Assembly: GCA_000469685.2 (NCBI GenBank)
Contig: LS997565.1
Coordinates: 37,351,819-37,415,818 of the forward strand
Reading direction: 5' to 3'
DNA: 64,000 nucleotides
Source: Haemonchus contortus
Taxonomy: Eukaryota > Nematoda > Chromadorea > Rhabditida > Trichostrongylidae
The notes under the pieces are model-generated. The model was given only the letters and a program-made list of their open reading frames with translations. It made no database searches and was not told the DNA's origin. The translations under genes and the position numbers were made by a program. Shown in pieces: positions 11,489 to 37,970 of this stretch; the stretch's first letter is position 1, and each line of letters opens with the position of its first letter.

Positions 11489-12792
11489 CAGGGTGGCTGA
11501 AAAGTATAGGACGCGCCGTTCGACGCTTGCTGGCACCCTGCCAATGGGTATTTTCAGAATTTTGTTGGACTTTTAGAAAGCTTGGGTTCTGTACAAGAAT
11601 ACATATAAGTCATTCGAATGACCGTTCGCCCGAACAGTCGCTACGAAAGTTTCTGCGCATGGACCCACTATCAAGAAGCTGCTCAGAGAAGGTTTCACGA
11701 GCTGCGACATTGCGAAACGACTCGGTGTTCCCTCTCCAACCGTACGGAATGTTGCCGCTGCTCCCAGGAATCGAGGACGAGCCTCTGCGATGCCAAAAAG
11801 GGGACGACCGAGAACAGTGAACACACCGAAGATTCGTGACACCACCAGGAAGAGGATCACCCGCAACCATTGGGTCAACATGAATCGGATTGCTTCGGAC
11901 CTCAACATCAACCGTCAAACCATCCAGAAAATTGCGAAACGCGACCTTAAGCTGAACAATTATCGGCTCCGTCGAGGACAGTTTTTTTTCAGAGCAGTCC
12001 AAGCAAAGTCGACTGATAAAATGCAAAAAAACTTTTTCGAGAGCTCAGTGCGTGCCGCATCTCTGACGTGATCTGGACCGATGGGAAAATTTTCACCGCA
12101 AGACACTATCCAATCCACAAAAACCAGAGAAAGTTGTTGTCAAAAGATGTCACCAGGTCCCCAGAACGTTGTCTTGTGCACAGCAGGCTATCTTTGAAAA
12201 GCGTTATGGTTTGGGCCGGGATGACATCAGAAAGCAAAATACCTTTGGTCTTCATCGACAGAAATGTTAAAAATGAACTCCGAGGTTCACCAAAAGGTAG
12301 TTTTAATGGACGCTCTGCTACCTTGGGTCACTGAACACTTTCGTAACCGATCATTCGTCCATCAGCAAGATTGGGCCTCTCCTCATGCCTCGAAGTCGAC
12401 AAAAGCCGTACTGGACGCGCCTTTCCCCGGTTACTGAGGTAAAGACATCTGACCTTCCTCTCCGCCAGATCTCAATTCAATGGAATTCTCTGTATGGGGG
12501 TACTTGGAGAACGAAATCGCAGGTCGCTCCTACCGCACGTTTGACGCTCAGAAGTTGGCGCTTCAGAAGGCGTGGGACAATATCGACGTCGAATACCTGC
12601 GGCGTACGGTCGATCCAGTCATCGAGAGTCTGAAGGCCTGTGTAAGAGCAAAAGGGTCGAACTTTGAACACCTGCCGTCCTAAATGATCTTGTATTTCTA
12701 CTCTATTCCTCATTAAGTTTATTTGTCTCTCTGTTCTCTATCTTTGCAGTTACGCTTACAAATGCGGTGTCCTATACTTTTCAGCCACCCTG
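11489..12792 (+). mobile_element. Tc1/mariner-superfamily DNA transposon, full length
   Basis: The 1.3-kb element is bounded by 22-bp terminal inverted repeats that match at every position: CAGGGTGGCTGAAAAGTATA plus GG at 11489-11510, and its exact reverse complement at 12771-12792. The right end is followed by TA (12793-12794), the standard target duplication; the left flank is TG, probably a mutated TA. Inside is a mariner-type transposase with several disablements. The length fits mariner elements of about 1.3 kb. Confidence 0.93.
11618..12683 (+). pseudogene. Mariner-type transposase pseudogene
   Basis: Conserved pieces read in order on the plus strand: an N-terminal helix-turn-helix (KLLREGFTSCDIAKRLGVPS), then RGRPRTV and a second helix-turn-helix (MNRIASDLNINRQTIQKIAK), the first catalytic block IWTDGKIF, MVWAGMTS, the second block HQQDWASPH, and the third SPPDLNSMEFSVWGYLENEI, ending near EHLPS. 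All three catalytic Asp are present. The frame changes in the A-run near 12023-12030 and again at about 12290-12306. In-frame TGA codons follow FPGY and precede PSSPPDLN. About 32 codons separate the second and third Asp here, close to the 34 usual for mariner. The protein cannot be made in one piece, so this copy is not autonomous. Confidence 0.92.
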
Positions 12793-15700
12793 TAGTATTG
12801 TGAACCATTTCTCATGAGCATGTGACTAACGTCTAGGCATATGATTGATCCTCGATGGTCAAGGTTCATACCGTAAACATGGAAAGCAGGCATTCCAATA
12901 CTTACTTATACACTTAGACGACTCGTCTATCGGCAAATCGGTTGACCTGACACCGATCTAATCTTTTTTCCAACTCTGTCCCTGATTTTCGTGTACGAAA
13001 TCATCCCAAAGGACCCTCGATCATAAATGTCGTGTAGATGAGCAGGAGAAAGTTGCCGTGGAAGTTACTATGCAGCTCTTTTTTCCTCCGGCTTTTTACC
13101 ACCGTAGCACAGTAGCTGAACTCCACGGCCCGTCATCACTCCCCATTAGATACCCGGTGGATTTCCGTTTCTTTACCGACGTGATGTATAACGACTTGGA
13201 CCTTCAGCATTGCTCTGACGTAGGAATTGTGAAGCTTTCACGTTCTTGAAATAACGCTTGACGCAGAATGCGGCGTTCAATTGGTGCTTGGGTGGACCCC
13301 AATTGTCTTCGAGGTGATTTGCTCAGACTCAGGTTTCTCCACCTTAACTCAACCACAACTCTGTTCTGTAGACTGAATAATTCCCATGAGCTTTGCCGAA
13401 AACATGGCACTGGTTCCAACTATTATATAGACGCTAGAAAACAGCCAATAAGAATTTGAACCGAATGCGGAAATTCTGGTGGAAACTGAATCTAGAGTTG
13501 TGCAATCATCCTTTCAGGAATCCCCTCATTTTGTGTTCAATGAACGACTATGAAGTGGTTTTGGTGGTTAGCTACACGGCTACAGCGCTCTTCGTTGTGA
13601 ACAAAGATTGTAGTGTTTTTTGAAGGAATAGTTTGCAGTTCTCACTACTGGGATAGTACTCCTCCTTTTTTCCAAAAAATCTTTGAGGGTGTCTGAACGG
13701 TTTTGGAAAAATCAGCAAAAGAAACACAACAGTAAAGTTAGATCAGTGATCAAGATAGTGCCCCCTCTAAGCCGCAATGTCACTCGATCAACCAAACAGG
13801 GTACTGATGTCATTTCTCCAAAATGAAGAGAGGAGTGACACAATTCATTCATCTACTACCTATTTTACTTCTCGACAATTGGTGAATTTTTTCCTGTAGA
13901 GCAGGTCTATTGGCTTCTAAAGTTATATGATTCGAGGTCACGTGAATATGTGGGAAATGGGGTAGTAACGTTATACAAAGTCTTTCCAGCTCATCCATCG
14001 ACATCTTCGTGTGGGGTAACCGAGCATTACCCATCACAATCAAAAATTCCTTGTAATCTTTGGGGAGTGAAAGTCCAAAAAACCCTCTCTTCCAGCCGGT
14101 ACTCTTCTCACTTATTAAAGTCTCCCACATATATGCTATATATGTTCTCATTGATTGAAGTCTCTTATAAATAATCTCATTGATTGTTGTCTCACAATTG
14201 TCTATTGTGCTACCTTTCTTTAAGCCTTCTCATCAACTTATGTTCCTTCAAATGTTCGCATTAATTGTTGCCCTCATGAATGTTAGGGTATGATTACCCA
14301 AACTTTAAGAAGCTCAATAAAGTTGTTTCTCGACGGCACCGTCTTACTGATATTCTGAAGCGTGGCAACGGTATTATTGACCGAGGTGTTATATACTTGT
14401 ATCTGCAACCACTTTAAGATTGATGCTGTGAACGATAAGAGCAAATAGCATCCGATACTGAACAGTGTAGTTTTGTTCTATCCGATGTAGGGATGCTGCT
14501 ACGTACTCATTTTTTCGAGAAGTAAAGGAAGTAGTTTCCGTGAGGCATTCAGACTTGACTTATGAAGGAGTAGAGCCTGGCATGCACTATTTGGGCGATC
14601 CAACTGCCTTCTACAGATCCCAAGTAACTATCTGTAGAGAGTTCTATTGTTTAGCCAGGTGAAAAGGTCCTCGCCCTCTTGCCGCAGTGCAGAACAACTA
14701 CGTCTTTGAAACTGAAGACTAGTGCAGAATCTCTGCGCTTACACGCTTATACCAATTTTTGTGAAAAACTTATCAGACAATATATTTGTCAACGAGATCG
14801 TCGATAGGTCATGTTTTATGACAATTTCGTAAACATTGCTTTTGGCAATATTCTTCCGCAATTCCTCGGATTGTGGCCTTCATTTTCGAGATTTTCAAGA
14901 TAATACATAAAAACACAGTCTACAAAGGAATATTTTTATATAAATAAGACTTCTGCAACACAGAATTACAAATGAAAAAAACGTATATAACAAAAAAAAA
15001 ATTGAGGACATAAATAATATCTTAATAGTCATCGAACGAAGGGGGATTTGTCGTCATGGTGTTGTTGCTAGGATGGTCGTAGAGATTGGTGCGTAATTGC
15101 TATGATCGGGAAAATGAAATGGTTGGGGAGCAGAACTGATGGACTATTCGAAGAACACAATGAGCAACGCACGGAAAGGTTTTGCGTGTGGGGTGTTGGG
15201 GACAGAACGGATGATTTCATTGATTTGGGAGGATGAATGGGGATGGATGTATGAACGAATGAATAGATGAAATAAAGCCGAAGCTGTATGATGATATCAA
15301 TACTACAACAATGGTAATACGTACACAGTAGCCGTGGCGGAAATTATCAAGCTGGAGAGCGCACATGGGATGAGTTGCGGCTAAGTATGCGCGCATCCAC
15401 TCACAGCCACGGATTAGAACGTTCAGGACGCAGTACCTGACATCAAGGTCTGCGCTCGCGCGAGCGTTGACATCGAACATGGGCAAATTGTTGTGGCTAA
15501 ACTGGCTGATCCGCAACCGCGCACGTCGAAATCCCACCTATAACCGCTAACCCTTGGCCACTGACCGTATCTTCATAGATCTGTGCCAGCTCCCTGTGGG
15601 CTACTTTCATTTGTACTATTTATGGTCGTGGACCAGAAAAACTAAAGAAACTTGGTGAGCTGCGCTTTGTACGGTGTATCCATCGAAAACTGGCACAGAT

Positions 15701-16870
15701 CGAGCTGAACCTCTTCACCCGATAGGATGGTCGTCAACTGGATTAGCGCCAAACTATCTTAACGATGCATCTCTTCTAGCTATTCAGAATCCTAAGCAAA
15801 TCTATGCAGTGAGGTCGTGGGTGTGTTGGTTAACGCGGGCGGATCTGTCGTCCAACTCACATGGAGCATGTTGTGTACAACATCGAGAGAGAGAGAGATA
15901 AAACGAAAAGCACTCCACACCAAGCCTTAACAGTAAACAAAACACCTTATACACCGGAAAGATGAACATTAATGTAAACAAACAACGAGTCAATATCAAA
16001 TCCCCATAAAAGCTAGACGTGGATTTTCAGTATAATTACGGCTAGACTGTAGCATATATAGCAGCTGAACCTTCCTGCACAACGTTTCACAGTAGTTTTG
16101 AACATACTAAGGAGAAATTCGAGTAATTCTTTCACTATCAGCGCTTCAGGCTACTTCCACATTTCCGACCACCGCGTCAGTGCGTCAAAGTGAAGAACGG
16201 ATATCAACCATACGCGTGTGAAATCAATACCCATTTCAATCTACGTCTGCTAATGAAGCGGTCCGAAGCGTGAGAGCATCCTGAGTGCATGGGGTTAGTC
16301 AAAACGCAATCGTTGTTGATAGGAAGGAACTAAACATAACTGCGGACTAGATAGGAGGGGTACGTAATTCACGAGAATGTCGCGTCAGCACCGCGAGGTT
16401 CGGGCCTTGCATGGTATCCCAAAGCACGCCACCTCTCAGAACGGTTGTATCTTCCCTCCTGAGCGTTCCTAAAGGGGAATGGCTTTTTCTGAACCAATGC
16501 GACACCACCAAGTCATTCGCATTTGAACGCCTGGTTCAGGCTCCGATCCTCACGCCGCTCACTTCGTGCTCCTTCAATTCTACAGGAAATACTCGTGTTG
16601 CAGTGCTGCAAATTACTTCAAATTGAAAATAGAATTCATAAGACTAGACAAAGCGAAAATCTCATGCGCACATTGCGGACTAGTTCGATATGTAGATATG
16701 TCACCAACGACGAGAAAAGGAGAAAAAATTGAAGATGGGGATGGGGACGGAGCCAATATGAGGGACAGACAGACAGAAAGAGAGATAGGGAGAGATGAGT
16801 GCTTATCTGGTGTGTGTGTATGGCATGACAAGGCGATGAGAGCACGTCGACGAAGGTGTCGGCGAAGCGC
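12793..16870. other. Intergenic DNA downstream of the calcineurin A stop codon
   Basis: No gene is supported. The best open frame is a minus-strand stretch at 13849-14151 (100 codons, containing PKDYKEFLIVMGNARLPH and MSMDELERLC), which has protein-like composition but no family I know; it could be an isolated exon. The 3' UTR of the calcineurin gene occupies the right end, below 16871. A GA dinucleotide run sits near 15885-15898. The rest shows nothing. Confidence 0.45.
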
Positions 16871-30112
<13,242 letters not shown>

Positions 30113-30699
30113 CTGGAAAGAAGAAATTGAATCAGTTGGGTTAATGGGCCCTCCGGAACCCCAATTTCCTATATATCCATTAAATACAGGCTTTTTATAC
30201 TTCTAGTTTTTCTGTGTTTATTGTCATTCCTGAGCATTAGCGCTGCGCCCGGAAATTCCCCTCGCGATGCACAATTCCTTGACAGCTCATTTTCACAGCT
30301 GCCCCGCACGTCACATATGCTGCCTTCAATAATACAACGTCGACTGACTTGAGGGCTTGATTGAAAACTAATTTAGGGATAAGACCCTTCAACAAAAATC
30401 AGGGTTACATCAATGAAACAATCAGAATTGCTTCTCAATACCCCATTGACCACCCGTGGATGGCCAAATAGTACTACAGAAATAAAATTTCTTCTCAGTT
30501 TATCGTGTCTCTGATTTCCTGGAGCTATGTTCGAAGTCTTCATAGACTTTAGCCCTTTCATTACAAACTTCTGCAGATTCGCCTCATCCGCAATATCGCT
30601 TGAAGTTTGCGCTTAAGCGAACTACTACCCGCATATACTTTTCCGTCTACGAACCCTGAAATCCGCTCAGAGGAGGTGTGTGTGTGACCAGCTCAGACG

Positions 30700-31050
30700 C
30701 GCGGATAATGCCCGCTTAGACAGCATACACTAGTTGCTTGCCGTCGTGGCTATCGACCGACCGATGAACGAAAGAGAGGAGCGCCTTGCCTCCTGCCTCC
30801 GTCCGCTGTCTCGCTGCTGCTATGCATCGTCGTCCTTCGAACCTCGCCTCTGCCTTCTCCCTCCATCCACCCCCACCCACTCTACGTCATCCGCTGAAAG
30901 CGACTAGCCGCCCGTCCCAGACCGCATTGCTGCACAGCACATCAATCGGAAAATGCGCACCATTTCAATTCAAGCTCAATTTGCAACGCCAATCGCTTCG
31001 CGTCCACCACGGAGGAGCCGCGCACATCGATTCAGCGCCATGAACGGCAC
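30700..31050 (-). promoter_or_regulatory. GC-rich candidate internal promoter / 5' leader
   Basis: This block is markedly richer in C, G and CpG than its AT-rich surroundings and lies 0.6-0.9 kb upstream of calcineurin exon 2. On the plus strand it has a CCTCC/CCACCC-rich core and CTACGTCATC, which resembles a CRE half-site. It would suit an alternative promoter driving the minus-strand gene. This is inference from composition and position only. Confidence 0.25.
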
Positions 31051-31362
31051 CACTGTCGCCTATGCGCAAAAACCCTTAGCAGCAAATGAAACATGCACAA
31101 GCTTACAGAATTATCTGCATGATTTCGCTGGCAAAAACGCATAAAGTGGGAACTTTGGACATAAACCAGTCAATCTCTCAGACGTTCCGAGAGAAATTTC
31201 AGACTGTGCCATTGTGAACAGCGAACCGATTCCATAGATAGATTCCTTTCGACTTCAGGGCATTGATGCTAATGAATACCATGCAGTTAAATATTAGCCA
31301 AGTGAATGAAAAAATATTGGATGAAAATGAAAATTTAAAATATTCAATATCTTTCCTTACAA

Positions 31363-31441
31363 GGAATACCCATTATTCAGTACGAGGGGTCTTATCCGAA
31401 GGGTTAAAATAAGACCCCTTCGTACTGAATAGTGGGTATCC
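31363..31441. repeat. Near-perfect inverted repeat with a stem of about 32 bp
   Basis: GGAATACCCATTATTCAGTA continues to CGAGGGGTCTTA, then a loop of about 15 bases, then TAAGACCCCTTCGTACTGAA and TAGTGGGTATCC. Only two or three positions fail to pair. It is likely a very small MITE or a recent palindrome. Confidence 0.75.
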
Positions 31442-31753
31442 TGCCATGTTCACGCATTCAAATTTCTATAACAGTCCTAGATGAGGGACCATATCTGACT
31501 CAGGAATAAGAAAAATAAGTATAATTAAGCATTCCACTGGAAGTTCTCGAACGTTGGGGCTTTCCTACCTAACGAAAAAGTACTCTGACAGCTGGAGGGA
31601 AGAGGACCTTCAATTTTACCTTTTATGTATGTACTAACAGTCCTTCAAGAGTAGATGTTTATTACAGTCGATGGGAACCAAGCCTTCCATCCCAGATAGC
31701 TACGATGTGCTGAGTTGGATTTGAATTCCCCTCTATGAAATATTCTCCAACAG

Positions 31754-31876
31754 GATCCCTCCATGCAATCTTCGTTTCCCGTCATCTCATCCGCCAGCTA
31801 CGCACCACCCTTCAGTTCTCCCCAAAGGCCGCCGTCATCGGTCTATGCGCTTCATGCTCCTCGTCATTTGGCATAA
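31754..31876 (+). other. Exon-like segment of unknown origin
   Basis: After CTCCAACAG a plus frame reads DPSMQSSFPVISSASYAPPF, then SSPQRPPSSVYALHAPRHLA and TAA. The other two plus frames are also open across most of it, so composition alone explains the openness. It lies antisense within calcineurin intron 1. It could be the last exon of a nested gene or part of an unknown repeat. Confidence 0.2.
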
Positions 31877-34800
31877 ACAGGTAAAAAAAGAGCTCGGAGG
31901 AAGAATGTCTCGGGATTCATGATAGTCAAAGCTGAAACGAAATCTAAACCCCGCCGAATGTATCAGGAAAGTGAAAACGTGTCTCCCAGATGATGCTTTT
32001 TTTCCTTAGACTCTAAGGTGGGGCCTTGAGACGAGGAAGCAAAACTGATAACGCCACCTCAGTTTTCATAAAAAGTGTCGTTACAGGCCATATCCGATAC
32101 CGACTCTGGTGATCATTATAAACAGATCGCAGAGGAAACTCCCACGTAGGAAACCTCTCCCACGCACATCTCACAAATCAAATCATCCTACCTTATGTCA
32201 AATAACTCGGACATAAATTAATGCTGCAATATCAATCCCTCCCTTTCCACACCAAGCATGGCGATAAATTTTCCCCAAACGCCTACCGAGCAACAAGCGG
32301 ATGAAAATGGTGGACTACTTGAACGAGCAAAACCTCATTTACCATTCCACAGCACATGCCTAGCAATGCCGTTTCACGTCTCCAAAATGACAGGCTTCAA
32401 CCAAGCATGACGGCCGCAAAGACGCCAATTACCGTGTTAGAGAAATTGGTGGAAAATTCGGTGAAATGTGAAAACTCCAGCCTACCAAGACCGAAGTATC
32501 CATTTCATGCGGGAGTCTTCCATTTTGTTTTGATCAGGTTTGAACAATCGGGAATTCACAGTGATGCTGTCGATTCGACAGCAAGCCTATCAAGCTATTT
32601 AAGAAACGTTCAACTTAAAACTAGTTGGGACACAACGGCTAGCAATTTGCGAAATTTCCCCAGGGAAGCAGTTCGCTCTGGAAAACTACTCTAGCATATA
32701 ACACATAATGATGGCCTAATCTTCTTCTTTCACGACCAACTCTCCTCTGGGTTCCTGATTAGACAGAGAAAGGACGGAAAAAGTGAGAAACCATATTCAA
32801 TCTAACATTGATTTTGCAGACGAATATGGGTAAATATGTCTCAGTGACATAAAATCTCACTAGCGAGCAATTCTTTCAGACAGTACACGATTTGAAGGGG
32901 TAAAACCGAAACAAAGGCATCTAAATGATAAAAAACTAAAACTACAACGCATTAGGTGAGCTTATAATACTTACGGTGAACAATCGAACCATGAAATCAC
33001 TTTTCGAAATACCTCGAGGAATTCTTCAGTCTACGGCAGAACTAGAACTTTTGTCGATGGGATAGAACAGATAGTTACTTAGAGCATGGAAGTTGAAGAA
33101 CAGATTAATGTAACCCTGCGGACAAAGAACGCCAGACTCCAGTAGAAAATCCTGGAAAGCAAAGAACAGAGGCAAGCTCCTGGTCTGGTTGGTTTGCGCC
33201 GCATTGTTATATATCTGGTGGTAACTTTTAAGAATGGAGGGAAAATAGTGGTCATAAGTGGATTCCTCTTGACACCTAGGTATGATCCCTTTGCTCGTAT
33301 TTGTAGAACCATGGGTGCTAATCACCACGGTGTTTCGGAAGGTTATCTTCAACTACATGTTTCTCAAGTTTCATCGCGCTTCGACAGCACTTCAAGAAGA
33401 AGCCCGAGATAGTTCGGCGGCTATGTGAAGAATGAAAGTCAACAAAACGCCCTGGTGAAATTCATCGGAATGGAAGGTACATAGAACGCGAACTTAGTAA
33501 AACATACAGTGTCCGAAAATGAGTCCCTCATGAATGGCTACAACAAATTTCCAGCCCCAGTTTCTTGTAATAAGACCGGTGAAGTTTTTGCTCGATTCCA
33601 TCAACAACTTTCTCAGAATTCGACTTCCGAGAACAACTCCAGTATAAAACGGATAACACTATGAAAGTGTGAATTTGAATGCGATGCAAGTGTTTGCCCA
33701 CATAACGAACTTCAAGTCAATGAATCTCATGAAATTTGTCCCTTCGTCTTTGAAGTTTTGCCAGCAATTGTACCATTTTCTTAAACCTTCGGTTCTCCGG
33801 AAGTAGCACATGAAAATCTCGGTGTACGAATTTGAACGGATGCCATTTAATAAGAACCAGTGCGAAACCTCTGACTCCTTCAGTATTCTGGATTAATCTC
33901 AGCGTAATCGCTGGGAAATGGATGAGGTTCCCTGCTGAACTGAATACAATTCTCAAGAGACCAACTTTGGGCAGCCATCTTTTGCGAATGGTGTCGCGGC
34001 TCCTGCGCTCGCACCACTGTCTTGGCATTAACAGCGCAATCAGAAAAGATCCCGTCAGACATGTGCGTCTCAGTCGCCTATTCGTTCTTTTCAAGATTGG
34101 AAATGCGAAATTCATGGGCAACTCTGAGTGTGGACATTCGGGACCCGTCAATGCAATCGGAAGATAGCGAAGTAGCAGGGTTTCTGTACGATTTCTCCAT
34201 GACAACGTCGTCCCCACAGCGCGTAACATCCATCATATACATTGTGAGAGCTAAGCTAAGATACCGTTCCTTGCTCTTTCTGCTTAAGAACCTCGGCTTT
34301 GGCGCCTCAAAACAGCTGAGATAGACTTTTCCGGTCCTGGTTTTTGTATAATCCAAAAGTGAACTTCAATGAGCTTCTCAGAAGCTACCTCGCTACTTGA
34401 CCAATGAACTAACAACCATGACCTTTGCCAAATCTTAAAAATAACTTGTGTCATTCCCCCAAAACCATTAACCACGAGAAACAAACTCATACAGCACTAA
34501 TGTAAGAAAGAAAATAATACTAATAATAAGCCAATCAAAGCTATAAACGGAAAATGGAACGTCGAAAATGAAAAGAAGTATGCACGTACTTTTCACAACA
34601 CGCTCTGTATACTGCTTTGTGTCCTTCGCAGCTGTTTGTGAGTTGTTCGGATTACCAGAAGTATCTGAATATTCATAAGATCAGAGCTTGTCAAATGACT
34701 CCCTACGTGAAAAAAAGTGCTCGAGACTGAAAATTCAAAGCTTCATCTGATAATATCGAATTTGTTTCTATAGAAAGGACAGGTATACGGCGTATGAATC

Positions 34801-36344
34801 CTGATAATTAACCCTACTTTTCCAACCTTCAAGTGACATTATGACAAAGGTATTTGCGGAAAATGCTAGAAAGTTCTCTCGAAAATAATAGTTCAGTTAA
34901 ACGACCGAGTCTTCAAAAGGAATCTTGGCAAAAAAACACCCCTACTCTAAATAGCGGTCATGAATTTCACTAAGTAGCAGGTAGTGACAGATGTCACGAA
35001 AGTCACGTATAACGGCCCGAGCCACATTTCATCCACCCTTCTCTACTTACACATACATATCGAGCTAGGACTCCTAGTAGTGGCTTATTACACTGGGTAA
35101 ACAATCACGGTCAATAATATACTATGTAATGCATACTCACCTTGCCCGGAGGATGTAGAGGCCATTGGAAATAGTAGACGACGTTGACGAATTAGATAAG
35201 GCCCGTGTATTGAGGCGCTCTACCACATACCACTTCCGATCTCTCGCAACAAAACGGGACACCAGCCTGAAAGCACTGACTTATAGAGGCATTTGCTTCA
35301 AAAAAAAAACATGGGATCCATGTGACGAGACGAAAAAAGACGAAAGAGAGGTATTCCAGTACAATCCAGTTGAAAATTATGCACCTGATGAAGTCAATCC
35401 GTTCAATCATAAGAACCATTGACATCAAAGATTCTTAGACTGGCGTGAAAACGAGGCAGAAAAACGAGAATAAAAAAATGAAAAAGATGAGAATAGCAGC
35501 AGATAGCTTGGTTCTTAGTCACAGACGCAATCGAGTTTGTTACGCCACAGCTTATGGATGCTATGGGAAAGGTGCTCATGAAGGAACAAATATGAGTTAG
35601 AAATAAAAGAGCAAAAAAGATGCTCGAGCACATTTTCAACGAAAAACCCAAACTGCCATTGACTATACGCAATTAGAATGGTGAAGAAACCTTCATAACT
35701 GAAGAAAAATTCGTCATAAAAAGAAAAAATCATCATGTAAGGTGAAAACGTTAATCTTCCCTCTTAACGAGGTTATTTGGGAGGCTAACTCCGTGGTGTT
35801 AATGGCCAAACCCATGCACCATGCGGGCAAAATATAATGGAACCAAAAAGAACAAATATTACAATGATCAGAAACAAATTTATCAAACATATGCGCATGA
35901 TTCCATCGGTCGATTCAACATTACAGCATCCATAATGACACAGAGAAAATGCTAACGGAACAAGTATTTGCTGTTGCGTCCCCGGTTGTCTGCGCCACAC
36001 GTTTACAACCGAATCAGCTGATCTATCCCCCATGTCATTCTAGCTGGCTGTGTATTCATATGGAACAGTTGTTCAAATAAAATTATTCTCATAGGATCAT
36101 AAAATAGTTAATAACGTTAAATCGCGGATCAGTTTTATACAAAACGGAAGTACTGGAAAGAAAAATGAATCTAACAAAATAGACCATTATGAACCACGTG
36201 CAATATGCGGGCGAATGTGGTAATGACACCAATGAGCGTCCAGTGTTACACAACGTTAAAACGAATAACTAGTGTGGTAAGTAGAAAAGGAAGTGGAAAT
36301 GGCCATAACAATCGTTTCGGCTAAAAAGCAAACACAAGAAAAAG

Positions 36345-36400
36345 AGCGGAATGTTCACCAATACCATTTTAGGGAGGATGGAATTGGTGAACATTCCGCT
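36345..36400. repeat. 56-nt hairpin with a 22-bp stem
   Basis: AGCGGAATGTTCACCAATAC followed by CA pairs with TGGAATTGGTGAACATTCCG followed by CT, with one mismatch and a 12-base loop (TTTTAGGGAGGA). The size is close to that of a small-RNA hairpin precursor, but perfect pairing and an isolated position also suit a MITE remnant. Confidence 0.65.
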
Positions 36401-37970
36401 TTCGTGCGCTAATGGGGTTGTTGAAGTTCAATTGAATATGAATATTAACGAAAGAAATTCGCAATACATTTGGAATGTTTCCAAAATTCAAATTGGAATG
36501 TCACGGTCAAAATTCAAAAAGTAAACCATAAATGTAAAAGAGGATCGAACCAAGAGACGTGCAAACAAGTTTTGTAAATTACTGTAGAGCAGATCAGAAA
36601 TAAAGTAAAACGTTAGCAAATTCGCATACAACAAAACAAGTAGGTGAATTCGTCTTGAGTTGATGCTTTTTTTTTGAAGGGCCGCTATTTCGCCCAAGAA
36701 CGCGATGCGAAAGTTTCCCTAGATGACAATATGTGAGCAAAACTTCGAGATCGGAACGGACTCGAACCCGTGCTCGTGCTTTCCAGGCACAGTGCTCTTG
36801 ATGCCTTATACTAGGGGTACCCGCATGCTCTCGCCTTCTTTCCTCGCTCGCTTTCCTTATGAAAATGTAGATTTAGATGCCGGCGAAAATGAAAGCAAAA
36901 AAGTAGGGTTAGCATTTCTGAGTAAAATCCATATCTTTTAATCACTGCAGGCTAATGAACCTGACAATATGCACTTATCATTACAAGAAAACGTTTTCGT
37001 TGTTTCTCTTTCAATGAATGCAGAAGACATGGCAGGACGCAAATCATGTTCAATAGGGCTTGAGTACATGACAGTAAAAGTAAATAGTACATGTACCAAA
37101 AAAAAGGAAGAAAAAGTCTGAAATGGGTACCAACTGAATCAAAAAAATTTGAACCCATTCCGACAGCAGAATGACGAACAATTCAAGAAGATCGAAGAGT
37201 ATTTAGTACTCTATTGTGATTGTGTGATTCTGGCAGCTGAACAGACGATTTGGCTGTTGGATCTGGCGATCAGAACCTAATATTCCAGTATGTTACAGGT
37301 TCTAATTACGGAGAGAAAGTGAGAGAGCGAATCAGGCGTTCAGAGAAAGACCAATGAGCCGGAAGCTCGAACCTCCTGTTTTCCGTTGTAATAATTTCTG
37401 TGAAGCGTTTAATATAAGCATGATATATGTAGTGAAAAATTGTGTCCAACTAGCTCGGGAACAAGCTAAACAAAACAATAAACAAATTTGTAAACACTAG
37501 GCGATTATATTACTAGTATAACAGAACGATATGAAAAGAGTAGTGAAAATCGCATGTGATTACCACAAGAAAGGAAATCAAGTTCATAATTATGTCTCCA
37601 TTATTGTTCCAAATTATATTAGATGGCAAAATAACAAGAATCAGTCGGCAGGTTAATTAAGAACAACACCTCATTAAATAAATGATTGCTATTCCAGAAA
37701 CTATTCTACTTGCGTTACGGTAAGAATAAAAACCAAGGCAGAAATCTAGTTTTTGTATAAGAAATAGAGAAATAATTCCGATTAAAGGTCACCGAATAAG
37801 TGGTGAGATGAGGCAGTGAGAGCGGCTTAGCGGATAGCCAGCTAGCTGGACAGCTCTCTACACCTAAAACGTTTTGGACGGGGAGAGCTCGAGTGCAGCG
37901 AAATCAAAGCTCCCGAAGAGAGGACTGCGAAAGCGAATCGCAATGAGGCGCGAGTCAATAATATGCTCAC

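Larger units (their letters stand above)
30113..37970 (-). other. Presumed calcineurin A intron 1 or upstream region
   Basis: No exon is certain in this 7.9-kb stretch. It holds a GC-rich promoter-like block at about 30700-31050, an inverted repeat at 31363-31441, a plus-strand exon-like segment at 31754-31876 and a hairpin at 36345-36400. Several minus-strand frames at about 33700-34490 have protein-like words but conflict with one another and match nothing I know. An alternative first exon within 30700-31050 is possible. Confidence 0.45.

Noticed and set aside
33717..34490. Cluster of long minus and plus frames inside calcineurin intron 1
   Set aside because: Frames conflict with one another and contain no family I can recognise. 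A similar PKPRF word at 50360-50542 is too short to define a repeat.
36745..36826. tRNA-like sequence on the minus strand (GGTTCGAGTCC B box, a possible GGA anticodon loop, T-run downstream)
   Set aside because: The T-arm does not pair in the canonical register, the acceptor ends do not match, and a Ser tRNA would need a long variable arm. Probably a tRNA-derived remnant.
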